From Panonychus citri (Eukaryota > Arthropoda > Arachnida > Trombidiformes > Tetranychidae): a stretch of DNA of 64,000 nt. The notes beneath the pieces were generated by a model. The model made no database searches, was not told the DNA's origin, and saw nothing but the letters and a program-made list of their open reading frames with translations. Below, piece after piece: positions 1 to 10,430 of this stretch (within the stretch, counting starts at the first letter, position 1; every line of letters starts with the position of its first letter). The DNA lies in NCBI RefSeq assembly GCF_014898815.1, contig NW_026515540.1, forward strand, positions 1,178,001 through 1,242,000. The letters run 5' to 3'. The translations under genes were made by a program, and so were the position numbers.

Positions 1-735
1 CTAAAGATGGCGAAAGTTTCAACATCTCTGAGACTAATACACGAGCTTTAAAGTAATTGCCATCCTTCATTAATCCTTTGATTGCGAGTTGTAGACAATT
101 ATTGTGATCATTGAATAAGAAATAAAGACCCATTAAAGTGTCGAGAACAAACCAATTGTTTGGATCGATTCGATGAGCTGCTTCGAAACATATTCGAGCA
201 AACTGCAAATCTACTGACTGATTAAGTACTCGTTTACCAGTTTCAATTTATAGAGTAACATCACCACCAGCAATGGAAGAACAGTCGAGAAAATAATCCA
301 AATCATTTCTTGTAAGTTGTTTTTGATTCGTGAGGTTGACAAACTTTTGTTGGATACAGTTGATAAGATTGCTTGACTTACAGGGGCAGGATGGAGAGTT
401 ACATTCATTTTTATGGCGAAGATGATATTTGATAAAGTCGTGAGTCAATTTAAGTATATTATCTGGAAAGAATGGACTATGATTAGACTTCCAATTCCGT
501 GGGCCAGGAACCAACTCATGAAAATCAGTCTCTTCGATCCAGCTAAAACCGATTTTGTTAATTCAGGAATATTAGACGATTGGACGATCTCTTCAACCCA
601 CAGCCGTAATTTCGAGTCCGCAAGTTTATAGTTGAGTTTATCCGATTTGATTAGATTAATTATTCCAAGTTTATCACTGCGATTCAATAGATCCAAAAAT
701 TGTTTAACTTTGTCAGCTGCTTTATTTATTCGCTT
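1..735 (-). pseudogene. Copy 1: fragment of RBCC-CABIN1-like exon 2, cut by window edge
   Basis: Positions 1 to about 721 are highly similar to 6790-7510 of copy 3. They cover the end of the coiled coil, the linker with the VPGPRNW and FFPDN motifs, and the TPR-like segment. Two lesions are visible. A one-base deletion near 527 (a run of three C reduced to two) shifts the frame after the PELTKS motif. A nonsense change near 248 turns a Leu codon into TAA after GGDVTL. Homology stops near 721-735, inside the coiled-coil region, and no RING portion is joined to it. The 3' part, if present, lies left of the window. This is a dead fragment unless the missing part is rescued by something outside. 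Confidence 0.8.
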
Positions 736-740
736 ATTCG

Positions 741-1016
741 CTGTAAATAAAGAGATAATACAAATGTTAAAGGTGGTAAGTAAATGCTGATGTACAATAT
801 CTCTTTGACTAATCCATAGAAAATCAAATTAAATTCAAGCTGAGTTCAGTTCAGTACGGTCATAGTATGATGAATAGACTCAAGAAATATTTAATGGATA
901 ATAAAAATAGATGAAGAATCAATATTTACTTTTATCATAATTTAATGGGAAGATGAGCATATTAACCACGTTAAAGTCATTGAAGCCGCTAAATTATTAT
1001 CACGTAATCAATTAAC
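741..1016. other. Spacer without recognisable gene
   Basis: AT-rich sequence between the copy 1 fragment and the iterated 5' fragments. I see no coding potential and no clear similarity to another part of the array. Confidence 0.5.
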
Positions 1017-1578
1017 TTGGCGATTTGTTGATTACGCATTCCTTGTAGATAAAAATCAAATATTCAAGTTAAAGGTTTTCGATAATATTCAAAAAGCAGT
1101 ATTCTCTTCTTTCATGATCAAGAAAGAAATGATCAGTGGTTCTAAAATTAACTTTATGAACATTTATGAACATAAAAAACGTCTCTTTGATCATGACCTT
1201 AGTCTAACTTGTTGATCAATTGATTACTCATTCTCGTTACATAAAAAATGTAAAAATCTCTGGCTATAAAAAATGCAATTGGAATCATCTCCACATATTT
1301 TCCTGTCTATGACTTTGAGGTAATCAGCTTCGATGAGATCAGATTTACATAAGGCACATGGTCGGTTTTCTTGTTTACAACGATGACAAAATGTCTTTAA
1401 ACATTTGTGAACATAAAAAACTTCACTTTGATCGTGATCACAGTCCAACTTGGTGATTGGTTGATTACTCATTCCTACTTATTACTTTCATCAAAAATAT
1501 TCCCTGACTATAAAAAATCAAATATTCAAGATAAATGTTAGTCAATAAGAATTAAGAATCAAAACTCACTTCTTTTAT
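1017..1578 (-). pseudogene. Three iterated 5' ends (RING start) of the array gene
   Basis: Three partial starts of exon 2 lie in succession, reading right to left. The first, 1472-1260, encodes a RING-like piece beginning MSNQPITKLDCDHDQSEVF. The second, about 1215-1157, has only the first residues. The third, 1048-1017, has only about ten codons. Relics of the 9-nt exon 1 accompany two of them. At 1570-1578 the start has decayed to ATA but the donor is still GTGAGT. At 1107-1115 the ATG is intact but the donor has become GAGAAT. The pieces resemble copy 3 (8190-8290) most. This is a stuttering partial duplication of promoter-proximal sequence. A functional product is unlikely. Confidence 0.7.
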
Positions 1579-2144
1579 GAGCAATAGGAAAATGATCAGA
1601 GGTTCTAAAGGTAACTTCAAGAACGTTCAGCATCATTAATTAGCATTTTCTATGTGATGAAACTTCAAATCTCTCCCCCCAAATCGTTTCCTTTGTCTCT
1701 TTCTTTTTCTCTAAAACAACAAAAACATCGATTTTTTTCAAAATTATTACGTCAGCATCGATCATCGTATATCTAAATAATCGCTCATCTCTAGGGTGAG
1801 TTCACAAGAAATTTTCTTTGCTATTACAGTTTAATTGTGGATTAAATTGTCCAACTGATTTGAGTAAACGATCTCTTTCTGCTAGCAAGCTAATTGCTAA
1901 TGAATTTGATGACTGCACATTCAAATATCAATTAACTTTATATTGTATTTTAATATTTTAGGCAACAGGTTAAATTTGACTAAATTATTTTCGTGAATTT
2001 GTAAACATTCAAAAAGAAAAGGAACAAAAACCAAAAGGCGCGCGACTCGAATGTTAATTAACCAGAATTTTCCTTCTTAATCCCAATTCATTTGGATGAT
2101 ATGTTTATCTATTCTTACTTTTTATTTGTACACATTCTCTGTAT
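1579..2144. other. Spacer with a dispersed array repeat
   Basis: No gene is seen. The main recognisable content is the repeat module at about 1795-1965, which also occurs at 2265-2415 and 10255-10430. Confidence 0.5.
1795..1965. repeat. Array spacer repeat, copy a
   Basis: A block of about 170 bp beginning near CTAGGGTGAGTTCACAAG and ending near TATTGTATTTTAATATTT. It is clearly similar to 10255-10430 and, less closely, to 2265-2415. It lies just 5' of decayed gene fragments. No inverted termini or coding capacity were seen, so it may be a duplicated intergenic module and not a transposon. Confidence 0.65.
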
Positions 2145-2255
2145 ATCGGCTTTAATTGGCACCAAAGTGTCATGGTTTCTTTTCGCTGTTTAAATGTTAA
2201 ATCAACTTCTCAAAAACATTTTCCAAGATTGGCCTGATCTATGTCACGAAGATAT
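2145..2255 (-). pseudogene. Relic of exon 4 (CABIN1-like C-terminus)
   Basis: Short stretches match the C-terminal exon of copy 5 near 10880-11010. One resembles the AATTGGCTCCAAA region. Another resembles the TTCCAAGATT-TGATCTATGTCACGAAGATA region. The segment between them is deleted. Only a relic remains. Confidence 0.5.
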
Positions 2256-2264
2256 ACACTTTTG

Positions 2265-2415
2265 ATTAACAAGAAATTTTCTCTCAATAACAGTTTAATT
2301 GTCCAACTGATTTGAGTAAACGTTTTTCTTTCTCTTACAAGCTAATTTCTGATAAGTTTAATGACTCACACATTCGATAATATCAATTACAGTTAATTGT
2401 ATTTTAATACAAAAA
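2265..2415. repeat. Array spacer repeat, copy b
   Basis: Diverged second copy of the module at 1795-1965. It shares the ACAAGAAATTTTC start, the CCAACTGATTTGAGTAAACG core and the ATTGTATTTTAATA end. Confidence 0.6.
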
Positions 2416-2434
2416 ATAAACATAAAAAGAAATT

Positions 2435-2787
2435 TCATTGTCCACTTCCGATCGCAAAGAATCTATTTTGACCAATAAAAATATTAAAGTAACATTTTAA
2501 TTCATTTCTCATACGACCAATCTCTTTATTGAATTAGGCCATATTTCGTTTTCTATCTCAATCGTATACTCATTTAGTTTTGTGTTCAATAGATTCAATC
2601 GCTTTTGTACATCAGCACGATAAATTTCAAGATTTTCGATAATATTTTCGACGAGTTCAATGTTCCACAAGAAACTTAAACGATTTTCTTGCCTGCACTC
2701 ATCACAAAAAGTCTTCAAACATTTGTGAAAGAATAAGAGAAGGGGATAAAGAGATTCAAAGGTTGAATTGAGTGAAAGGTCGGCCAA
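2435..2787 (-). pseudogene. Internally deleted 5' relic (RING plus coiled coil)
   Basis: An open stretch at 2509-2787 joins intron-1-like sequence (FESLYPL) to a RING remnant (HKCLKTFCDECRQENR). It then jumps past the B-boxes to the coiled coil (EIYRADVQKRLNLLNTKLNE). Homology to exon 2 continues, out of frame, to about 2435. The first zinc ligands and both B-boxes are missing. This looks like a deletion derivative, not a gene. Confidence 0.7.
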
Positions 2788-2898
2788 TGGATAAAAATGG
2801 AATGACCAAGGAAATATTCAAGAATTCGTTAAAGATTCTGGCTAATTTGAGAAATATTGTTAAAAAAAATCTTTCATCATGGAAATGGATTAATAAAA

Positions 2899-4868
2899 TT
2901 AATCAATTGTTACACATTCGACATGTTCTTCGAGAAATTGTTGAGCCTGTTGTTTATAAATAGGATATTCCATCAATTTGTTACAAATTCTCCTTACATC
3001 CTCTTTAATTTGATCTAAATTGTTACGATTTCCTTTTGCTTTTGCAATTCGACTTTCGTAAACGTTGAAACAATTTTCCATTGCTTGTTTTCCAAGATAG
3101 ATACGATCGGTTTCACGAAGAAATCCTTTGCTACTCAATTCTGATGAAACCAAAAGCGTTGTGATTTCAAACAATTGTTCAGCATCTCCCAAATTCTTGT
3201 TTACATTAATCAATAACTGACTTGATCGAAGCATATGAGTGACGTAACTTCCTGGTCTCTCTAATATGTCATCTGGTGTCGTTTGAATAGGGAATAGACG
3301 CGAAGATACAGTCAAGTCAAAAAGACCTTCAAACGTACATTCTGAAGCAGTTGAACTTTCCTCATCTGATGAAAAGCCTTGTGAAGAAGTTGGAAATTGA
3401 AATGATTTTGTAAGTACCTTTTGTGAGAATCGATAGTCTTTAGTCAGAAAATAATGATGAGCAATTCGATAGAGTGATTTGTAATGCCGATGATAATCTT
3501 CTAAAATGTAAAGAATCTCTTCAAGACACATTTGTACTATTCTGGTGAATAGTTTCTCACTGTCACTTTCGAGGATTCCATCATGGACCAGAGTAACCAA
3601 ATCAGTCACCGTTTCGTTGGCATCTTCCATAATTTCATCATCTGTTTCATCTCTTGGATTAAACTTAGCAACGTAATAGCTTTTTTCAGCACGAATTAGA
3701 AACAACATGATCTGTGATAATATTTTTGCTGGCGGAGTTTTGTGCCTATAAATATACTTGAGGACACAAGCGTGAATACGATAGTGAAATTCGGCGCAAA
3801 ACACATATCATTGACATTACTACTGTTACTTAGTATTGCTGGACTTGAGAGCATATGAAGCTTAGATAATTCATAATATCGAAGTGTTTGTAAGATGTTA
3901 CTTCTTTCAGCGATTTTTCCTAAGAAATAATAATTCATCCAAATTTCATCAGCATCACCAAATTTGTTAGCTGATTCAAGCAAACTCGAGCTTGATCTAA
4001 AATTGCTTTCGCCGTTGATTCATTGCTTTTCTCGAATTTTCCAAAACTGGTCCAAATTTTATGACTCGAGAAATATAACTCGCGATGTTATAAGCACACT
4101 TTCCATATTTAATCATTAATTTAGATTCACCTTCTTTAAGTCGAAGTGCTTCATTGTAACATCGACTTGCTTTCTCTCCCAAAAGCAACACTTCATCAAT
4201 AGCTGAGTAGAAAACTTGACAACTCTGTTTCAAAAGAAATTAGAGATTGGTTAAAGATCAGAATTTTAGCAAAATAAACATAAGATTAAATACTCACTGG
4301 CAAAGAATAGCAATGGTAGATTAGATTTTTCATTGCGAGAGTACAACCAGCCCATGAATCAAATCGATTGCAATTTAAAGTTAGATCAAGAATATAAAAT
4401 TTGATGGCTTCTCTGCGAATTAGATGAATAATATTAAGAAACGTTTAAATTTGCTAGCTATTAAATGAATTAACTTACCGAACCTCTTTGTTTTTCAAGT
4501 AATAATCAGCTAAATAATAGTAAAGATCTTGAGTAACATGATTTTTTGGAATAATTGTAGGCTCAATTGATTTTCCATGATCGATATATTCTTTGATAGA
4601 ATTGGAAAATCTTTCAGGATTTAAATTGTCAGGGACCAAGGAAGCAAATTGCGTAACATTTCCTCAATATTTGAGCCAATCGATTTACTTGTTTCACTAT
4701 CAAAAGTTGGTAAAGTTTTAGGAATGAAGTGATTGTAAATAGTACGAATGTCCTTCCAACGTAGAGTAACTCTCGCTTCATGATGAGATATAAGCTACAT
4801 TTCAATTGATTGTAGAAACAACCAAGACAGCTGTTGATTAGTCTCTTTCTTTTGTTACATTGATTCAA
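2899..4868 (-). pseudogene. Copy 2: 3' half of RBCC-CABIN1-like gene (exon 2 tail, exons 3 and 4)
   Basis: Exon 4 (2899-4224), exon 3 (4298-4412) and the tail of exon 2 (4479 to about 4868) can be recognised with normal splice signals (donors GTGAGT and GTAAGT). They encode the CABIN1-like part: NRFDSWAG in exon 3, then YGKCAYNIASYISRV, GKIAERSN, HYKSLYRIAHH and RPGSYVTHMLRSS in exon 4. Exon 4 is broken near 3985-4005 by small deletions and again near 3800. The exon 2 tail is shifted near 4780. The 5' boundary at 4868 joins abruptly to the exon 3 relic of copy 3, so copies 2 and 3 look fused by deletion. The terminal motif is ECVTID-stop-like (VECVTID), as in other copies. Confidence 0.8.
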
Positions 4869-5374
4869 TCGAAGCGATCACGATTCAAGTTGGTAAAATT
4901 AGCTTCTGCAAATCAAATCGAAGAAAATTGATATATATCATATTGGACTTAATGATAATCGATAAACTTACTTGAACTTTTGAAATAATAATCAGCTAAT
5001 AGTAAATATCTTGAGTAACATGATGTCTAATATGATGAAGTCAATTGGACATTATCAAATATTCATTGAACAAATAAAATTTTCAGGATTTAAATTGTCA
5101 GAATAATTGTAGTAAACGTTTGAACAACTCTACAGCTTGAGAACTTGTTGATTCAAACTCTGCTTTTGAATGTAGTAATTGTAAATTATCACAACATCGT
5201 TTAAACTTAAACTAACGCTCCATGATGAGATCAGAAATTTCTAATTGTTTGTAGAAACAACCAAAACACTGGATTAGTCTCTATTGATTAATCAGATAAT
5301 CAATGCGAGATAAAACTCTCCATTGTTATCACCACAAGCACCTCCATGACCTAAATAATCGTGAACTGAACCAA
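4869..5374 (-). pseudogene. Decayed 3' end of copy 3
   Basis: Relics of exon 3 (about 4869-4915) and of the exon 2 tail (about 4975-5374) are similar to copy 5 at 12250-12870 but peppered with small deletions. The donor ACTTAC (GTAAGT on the minus strand) survives near 4970. No exon 4 of its own remains. The sequence runs directly into copy 2. Confidence 0.7.
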
Positions 5375-8185
5375 TCAAACCGGTGATTTTCCTTCGTCAG
5401 TTTTACCAACTCGCATTTCATTTATAAATGTTTGTAGAATACAAGTCCAGGCCATTGCATTGTAGTCTTTAGTCCCTAATTTGAGCAAATTAATGGCCAA
5501 CTCTCGATCAATTGATAGTTTATTTCCATTCTTTAAACAAGCTCGTAACAGTTTTAACAATCGATCAGTTAATTGTTTACTTTTAGCAATTATCTCGATC
5601 CCTCGTTTCCATTGTTTTGCAGACTGAATAGCCTGACAAAGGTACACTTCTTCTTGTCTAGAGAGCTCAGATTTAGATGCTAATAGTTCAACAATTTCTT
5701 CGTGTCGATGTTGATCCAATAATGTGTCCAATTTATTTTCATTCATCTTGTTTATCATTGATTTAAGAATAGATGAACTGTAAACTGTTTGATTTGTTGT
5801 TTGAACCAATTTAAGGTTAGATTTTTCGAAAACTTCATTTGCCATTAGAAGATAATCAACTTTAGATTCTTTGATTCCTCGAAGAATCAAAAGACGAATG
5901 AAAAATTTATCATAATCGTTGGGATTCAATAAATCTCGTAGATATGGAACTGATTCAGTCAAAAATATTGCTTCAGGTTGATTAAACTTCACTTCATTGG
6001 CAGTTAAGATTAAGTTTGTCTCTTCTGGTGTTATGTTCTTGATTGAAATAGTTGAAAGCAGCGGATAACATTTTCGATGGATTCCATACAGATCCATGAA
6101 ATTGGAAGGTAATTTGATTAAATCTGCTTGGTCTGCTATTTCGTAGAGAAGATCAGAGATAAGCAGGTGGATTTGTTTTCCTTTTGAGACGAATGGTATT
6201 TGTTTCGAGCGATAACGGGTTAGAATAAAATGTTCCACTTGAGCTTCGTTCTGTGTTTGTTCCTGAAACTCTTCTTCTTGGACTATTTCACGAGTTAAAA
6301 TACTTTTGGGAAACATGAAGAAAATCTTTTTGTACATGTTGTCGACTGTTGCATCGGTTGTCTTTTTATCACGAACTGATCTCCTTTTGACAGATAACTC
6401 AGGACTTGACCCGCGTGTCTTTCGCTTATTATTTTGATTTAGGGCTTCCTGGTGAGAACAATCAATAGATCGAGACGCATTGCCATTTAGGACAGGATTG
6501 GAAGAGATAGTGATTGATATTAACTCATTTGAATCGACTTTATGTTCTGTCATTTTGTTTTTAACGTCTATCAAGGCTGAAATGACAGATTTTAAAGAGT
6601 TATAGCTTATGTCATTGAGATCGAAACTTAAAGATCTCTGAACAACTTCTTGTTTTGCTTCACTTTCCTTTTGTCGCTCATGGAGTTGTTTTAAATTCTC
6701 CAGAACTTCTAAAAGTTTACTTTTTCTTTCTAAGCCTTGCTGCGGATTCCAATTTTTTAGATAATTAAGACGGACAGGCAATTTGGATTCTAAAGATGGC
6801 GAAAGTTTCAACATCTCTGAGACTAATACACGAGCTTTAAAGTAATTGCCATCCTTCATTAATCCTTTGATTGCGAGTTGTAGACAATTATTGTGATCAT
6901 TGAATAAGAAATAAAGACCCATTAAAGTGTCGAGAACAAACCAATTGTTTGCATCGATTCGATGAGCTTCTTCAAAACATATTCGGGCAAACGTCAAATC
7001 TACTGCTTGATTAAGAGCTCGTTTACCAGTTTCAGTTAATAGAGTAACATCACCACCAGCAATTGAAGAACAGTCGAGAAAATAATCCAAATCGTTTTTT
7101 GTAAGTTGTCTCTGGTTTGTGAGGTGAACAAACTTTTGTTGGATACAGTTGATAAGATTGCTTGACTTACATGGGCAGGATGGAGAGTTACATTCATTTT
7201 TATGACGAAGATGATCTTTTATAAAGTCGTGAGTCAATTTAAGTATATTATCTGGAAAGAATGGACTATGATTAGACTTCCAATTCCGTGGGCCAGGAAC
7301 CAACTCATGAAAATCAGTCTCTTCGATCAAGACAAAACCCGATTTTGTTAATTCAGGAATATTATACGATTGAACGATTTCTTCAACCCACAACTTCAAT
7401 TTCGAGTCCGCAAGTTTATAGTTGAGTTTATCCGACTTGATTAAATTGGTTATTCCAAGTTTATCATTTCGATTCAATAGATCCAAAAATTTTTTAACTT
7501 TGTCAGCTGCGTTTCGCAAAGAGTCTAATTGATCTTTGTTAATGTTCACATAAGATTCCAATTCTTTTTGCAAGTGGTTGATTTCGTTATTGAACTTTGC
7601 CTTTTCTTTTTCAATCTCATTCGTGTACTCTTTTAGTTTCACGTTCAATAGATCATATTGCTTTTCAATAATATCCCGATGAATATGAAAGTTTTTGTCA
7701 ATATCGATGTTAACGGTGGTATAATTGTTGTTATTGTCACGTTCAATGGGCACAATACTAGCTGACTTGTTCTTACTACATGTCTCACAGAATAGTTCAT
7801 TAGTTGTCTTGTCCACAAATTCAGCGATAAAATTGTCACATTTGGAGCATGAAGGCTCATCAGTGGCTGAATTGATGATAACAGCACAACATCTTTTAGA
7901 TGCTAAAATTTTTCGATGAAATTTGAGTAAATGAGCCTCACAAAAATCTTTTTTACTACACAAACAATGGAAAATGGCTTGATTGTTACAAACGGAATCA
8001 TCTCCACATCTTTTCTTGTCAATGGCTTTGAGGTAATCAGCTTCGATGAGATCGGTTTTACATAAGACACATGGTCGGTTTTCTTGTTTACATTGATGAC
8101 AAAATGTCTTTAAACATTTGTGAACATAAAAAACGTCACTTTGATCGTGATCACAGCCTAATTTGGCGATTGGTTGATTAATCAT
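5375..8185 (-). CDS. Copy 3: RING/B-box/coiled-coil/TPR protein with truncated CABIN1-like region
   Basis: A single open frame of 936 aa. It starts with a RING-like finger (CDHDQ, then HKCLKTFCHQCK, CVLC). A B-box-like finger follows (CGDDSVC, FHCLCSKKDFCEAHLLKFH), then a second C-x2-C pair set (CSKC, FCETC). Next come a coiled coil at about residues 165-240, a TPR-like segment (FARICFEEAHRIDANNW onward), a basic KRKTRGSSP/KRRSVRDKK stretch and part of the CABIN1-like helical region. Relative to copy 5, one A is lost from an A-run near 5388. This shifts the frame and ends the protein at GKSPV, removing about 600 residues. The usual micro-exon 1 is decayed: the ATG has become ATA at 8254-8262 and the donor has become GAGATT. 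The start chosen is the exon 2 ATG at 8185. It may be a truncated nuclear protein or an early pseudogene. Confidence 0.65.
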   Translation of the reverse strand: MINQPIAKLGCDHDQSDVFYVHKCLKTFCHQCKQENRPCVLCKTDLIEADYLKAIDKKRCGDDSVCNNQAIFHCLCSKKDFCEAHLLKFHRKILASKRCCAVIINSATDEPSCSKCDNFIAEFVDKTTNELFCETCSKNKSASIVPIERDNNNNYTTVNIDIDKNFHIHRDIIEKQYDLLNVKLKEYTNEIEKEKAKFNNEINHLQKELESYVNINKDQLDSLRNAADKVKKFLDLLNRNDKLGITNLIKSDKLNYKLADSKLKLWVEEIVQSYNIPELTKSGFVLIEETDFHELVPGPRNWKSNHSPFFPDNILKLTHDFIKDHLRHKNECNSPSCPCKSSNLINCIQQKFVHLTNQRQLTKNDLDYFLDCSSIAGGDVTLLTETGKRALNQAVDLTFARICFEEAHRIDANNWFVLDTLMGLYFLFNDHNNCLQLAIKGLMKDGNYFKARVLVSEMLKLSPSLESKLPVRLNYLKNWNPQQGLERKSKLLEVLENLKQLHERQKESEAKQEVVQRSLSFDLNDISYNSLKSVISALIDVKNKMTEHKVDSNELISITISSNPVLNGNASRSIDCSHQEALNQNNKRKTRGSSPELSVKRRSVRDKKTTDATVDNMYKKIFFMFPKSILTREIVQEEEFQEQTQNEAQVEHFILTRYRSKQIPFVSKGKQIHLLISDLLYEIADQADLIKLPSNFMDLYGIHRKCYPLLSTISIKNITPEETNLILTANEVKFNQPEAIFLTESVPYLRDLLNPNDYDKFFIRLLILRGIKESKVDYLLMANEVFEKSNLKLVQTTNQTVYSSSILKSMINKMNENKLDTLLDQHRHEEIVELLASKSELSRQEEVYLCQAIQSAKQWKRGIEIIAKSKQLTDRLLKLLRACLKNGNKLSIDRELAINLLKLGTKDYNAMAWTCILQTFINEMRVGKTDEGKSPV

Positions 8186-8262
8186 TCCTTGTAGTTAAAA
8201 AACAAATATTCAAGTTAAAGGTTAGGCAATAACAGTTGCGAATCCGTAATCTCTTCTTTTAT

Positions 8263-8929
8263 GATCAAGCAAGAAATGATCAGAGGTTCTAAAAGTATTA
8301 GTTTAGTAATAGTTAATAGTTAATAGTTACTAATAGTATTAGTTAGTAAGTTTTATAAACTAAAATTTGGTATTAATTATAATTTTGCAATGTGATGAAA
8401 CTTTTTCTGTTGTAAAATTAATTGACCATCACGGTGACTGTTTTTTGAATTACTTTTTATCTTTTATGTTTTCTTAATTAGTTTCTTATCTGTTTTTCTC
8501 ACGATAAAAAGTTTATATAAAATAAATTTATTAACTATTGATAGCTATTAACTGCATACAGTCGACTAAACCTTTGCAGCTTTCAGAAGATTAGGAAATT
8601 CTTCAACAGTTCATGTGATTCTAATATCTGCAATTCCGCAACTTTTGTTTGGTTCGTTCAACACTGTTAATTTTTTTCCGATCTTTAGTCTTAGTTTTTT
8701 TATTGGTTTACCCTTTTCGTATGTAATTTTTTTTTCAAACTGCCCATTCTCTTTTTCTGTGAATTCATTCTTACTCTGTCAATACTTTTTTATCTTCCTC
8801 TCTTCGTTTTCAATCAACCGCAACGAAAAAATGTATTTAAATATAAAAAATAGAAGAAAAAGTTTTTTTGTAAAAATAAAAGATAAAATATTCCGATTGC
8901 AACAATTTTACTATAGTTATATGTAATTA
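8263..8929. other. Spacer 5' of copy 3
   Basis: AT-rich sequence with poly-T tracts. The region 8500-8620 resembles the spacers near 22540-22630 and 29190-29280 (TTATTAACTATTGATAAC, then GGGAAATTC). An open stretch at 8615-8926 is low-complexity Phe/Ser-rich and I do not believe it is a gene. Confidence 0.5.
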
Positions 8930-10236
8930 TTTTGCCTACTGGAAGTCTTTTTGTTTTCGAAATAATAGTCAGCTTAGAAATAGTACATATCTTGATTAAC
9001 ATTATTTCAGTGAATATTTGGTGAAGCCACAATTAGTTTAACATTATGCAAATATTCATAGAACAAATTGGGAAATTTTTCAAGATTGAAAATTCTGGAT
9101 ACGTCGAATCTGGCAATGTTTTAGGAGCAATTGTTCATAAATAAAATATGTATTTCAGCAATGTAGATCAACTGCAGTTCTTTTATCTCGAACTGATCTT
9201 CGTTTCGCAGATGAATCAGGACTTGATCTCGTGTCTTTCGCTCATTACAATTGTTTGATTTTTCTTTGGAGAATTTATATCCAATGGCAGGGACGACGTA
9301 AGGTGCTGGATTGGCAGAGACTTTCAATGTTATTAATTTACTTAAATTAACTTTATGTTTTGCCATCTCATTGTTAACATGTATTATGGCAGAAATCAAA
9401 GATTGTAACGATGAAAGTGTGACAGCATCGAGATCTAAACATAGAGATTTTATATTGTTGAGCTTCTTCAAATTCTCGAGGTCCCCCATAAGTTTTTTCT
9501 TCCTTTTAATATCAACTGAAGAATTCCAATAGTGCAGATACTCTAACTCGACAGGTAATTCTATTCCTATGGATGGAAAACGTTCCAACATCTCTGATAT
9601 TAATACACGAGCTTTAAAGTAATTGCCATCCTTCATTAATCCTTTGATTGCGAGTTGTAGGCATTTATTGTGATCATTAAGCACGAAACAAATACCCATT
9701 AAAGTGTCGAGAACAAACCAATTGGTTGGATCGATTCGATGAGCTTCTTCAAAACAAATTTGAGCACTTGGTAGATCCGTAGACTTACTCAGAGCTCGTT
9801 TACCAGTTTCTATCAATAAAGTAACATAACCACCATCAATGGACGAACAGTCGAGAAAATAATCCAGATTAGTTTTAGAAACTTGCTTTTGATTCATAAA
9901 TTTAACAAATTTTGTTTGAATATTGTAGATGAGATTGTTTGATTTACAGTAGCAGGATAAAGATTTACATTCATTTTTATGGCGAAGATGATCTTTAATA
10001 AAGTCGTGAGTCAATTTAAGTAGATTATCTGGAAAGAATGGACTATGATTAGACTTCCAATTCCGTGGACCAGGAACCAACTCATGAAAATCAGTCTCTT
10101 CGATCCAGTTAAAACCCGATTTTGTTAATTCAGGAATATTATACGATTGAACGATCTCTTCAACCCACAGCCGTAATTTCGAGTCCACAAGTTTATAGTT
10201 GAGTTTATCAGACTTGATTAAATTGACCATTCCAAG
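8930..10236 (-). pseudogene. Copy 4: internally deleted near-duplicate of copy 5 exon 2
   Basis: 9170-10236 is nearly identical to 13860-14790 of copy 5. It covers the PELTKS linker, VPGPRNW, the TPR-like segment and the KRKTR basic stretch. Differences include an in-frame 36-bp deletion near 9450 (12 residues) and a one-base deletion near 9218 that shifts the frame after KTRDQ. Just left of 9165 the sequence jumps about 1.2 kb to the exon 2 tail (8935-9090, the ENFPNLF/YEYLHNV region). The RING, B-boxes and first part of the coiled coil are absent: homology begins abruptly near 10236. It is a recent partial duplicate and is not expected to make a family protein. Confidence 0.8.
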
Positions 10237-10254
10237 TTAGGTTAAATTATAGAG

Positions 10255-10430
10255 TTCGCTTATTTCTAGGGTGAATTCACAAGAAATTTTCCTTGCTACT
10301 ACAGTTGATTGTAGATTAAATTATCCAAATAATTTGAGTAAACGATCTTTCTTGCTGCTAACAAGCTAATGAATTTGATGACTCGCATATTCAAATATCA
10401 ATTAACTTTATATTGTATTTTAATATTTTC
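10255..10430. repeat. Array spacer repeat, copy c
   Basis: Close relative of the block at 1795-1965, starting CTAGGGTGAATTCACAAG and ending TATTGTATTTTAATATTTT. It sits immediately 5' of copy 4, as the other two sit 5' of decayed fragments. Confidence 0.7.

Noticed and set aside
8615..8926. 103-aa open frame in the spacer of copy 3
   Set aside because: Phe/Ser-rich low complexity in a T-rich tract; no homologue elsewhere in the array.
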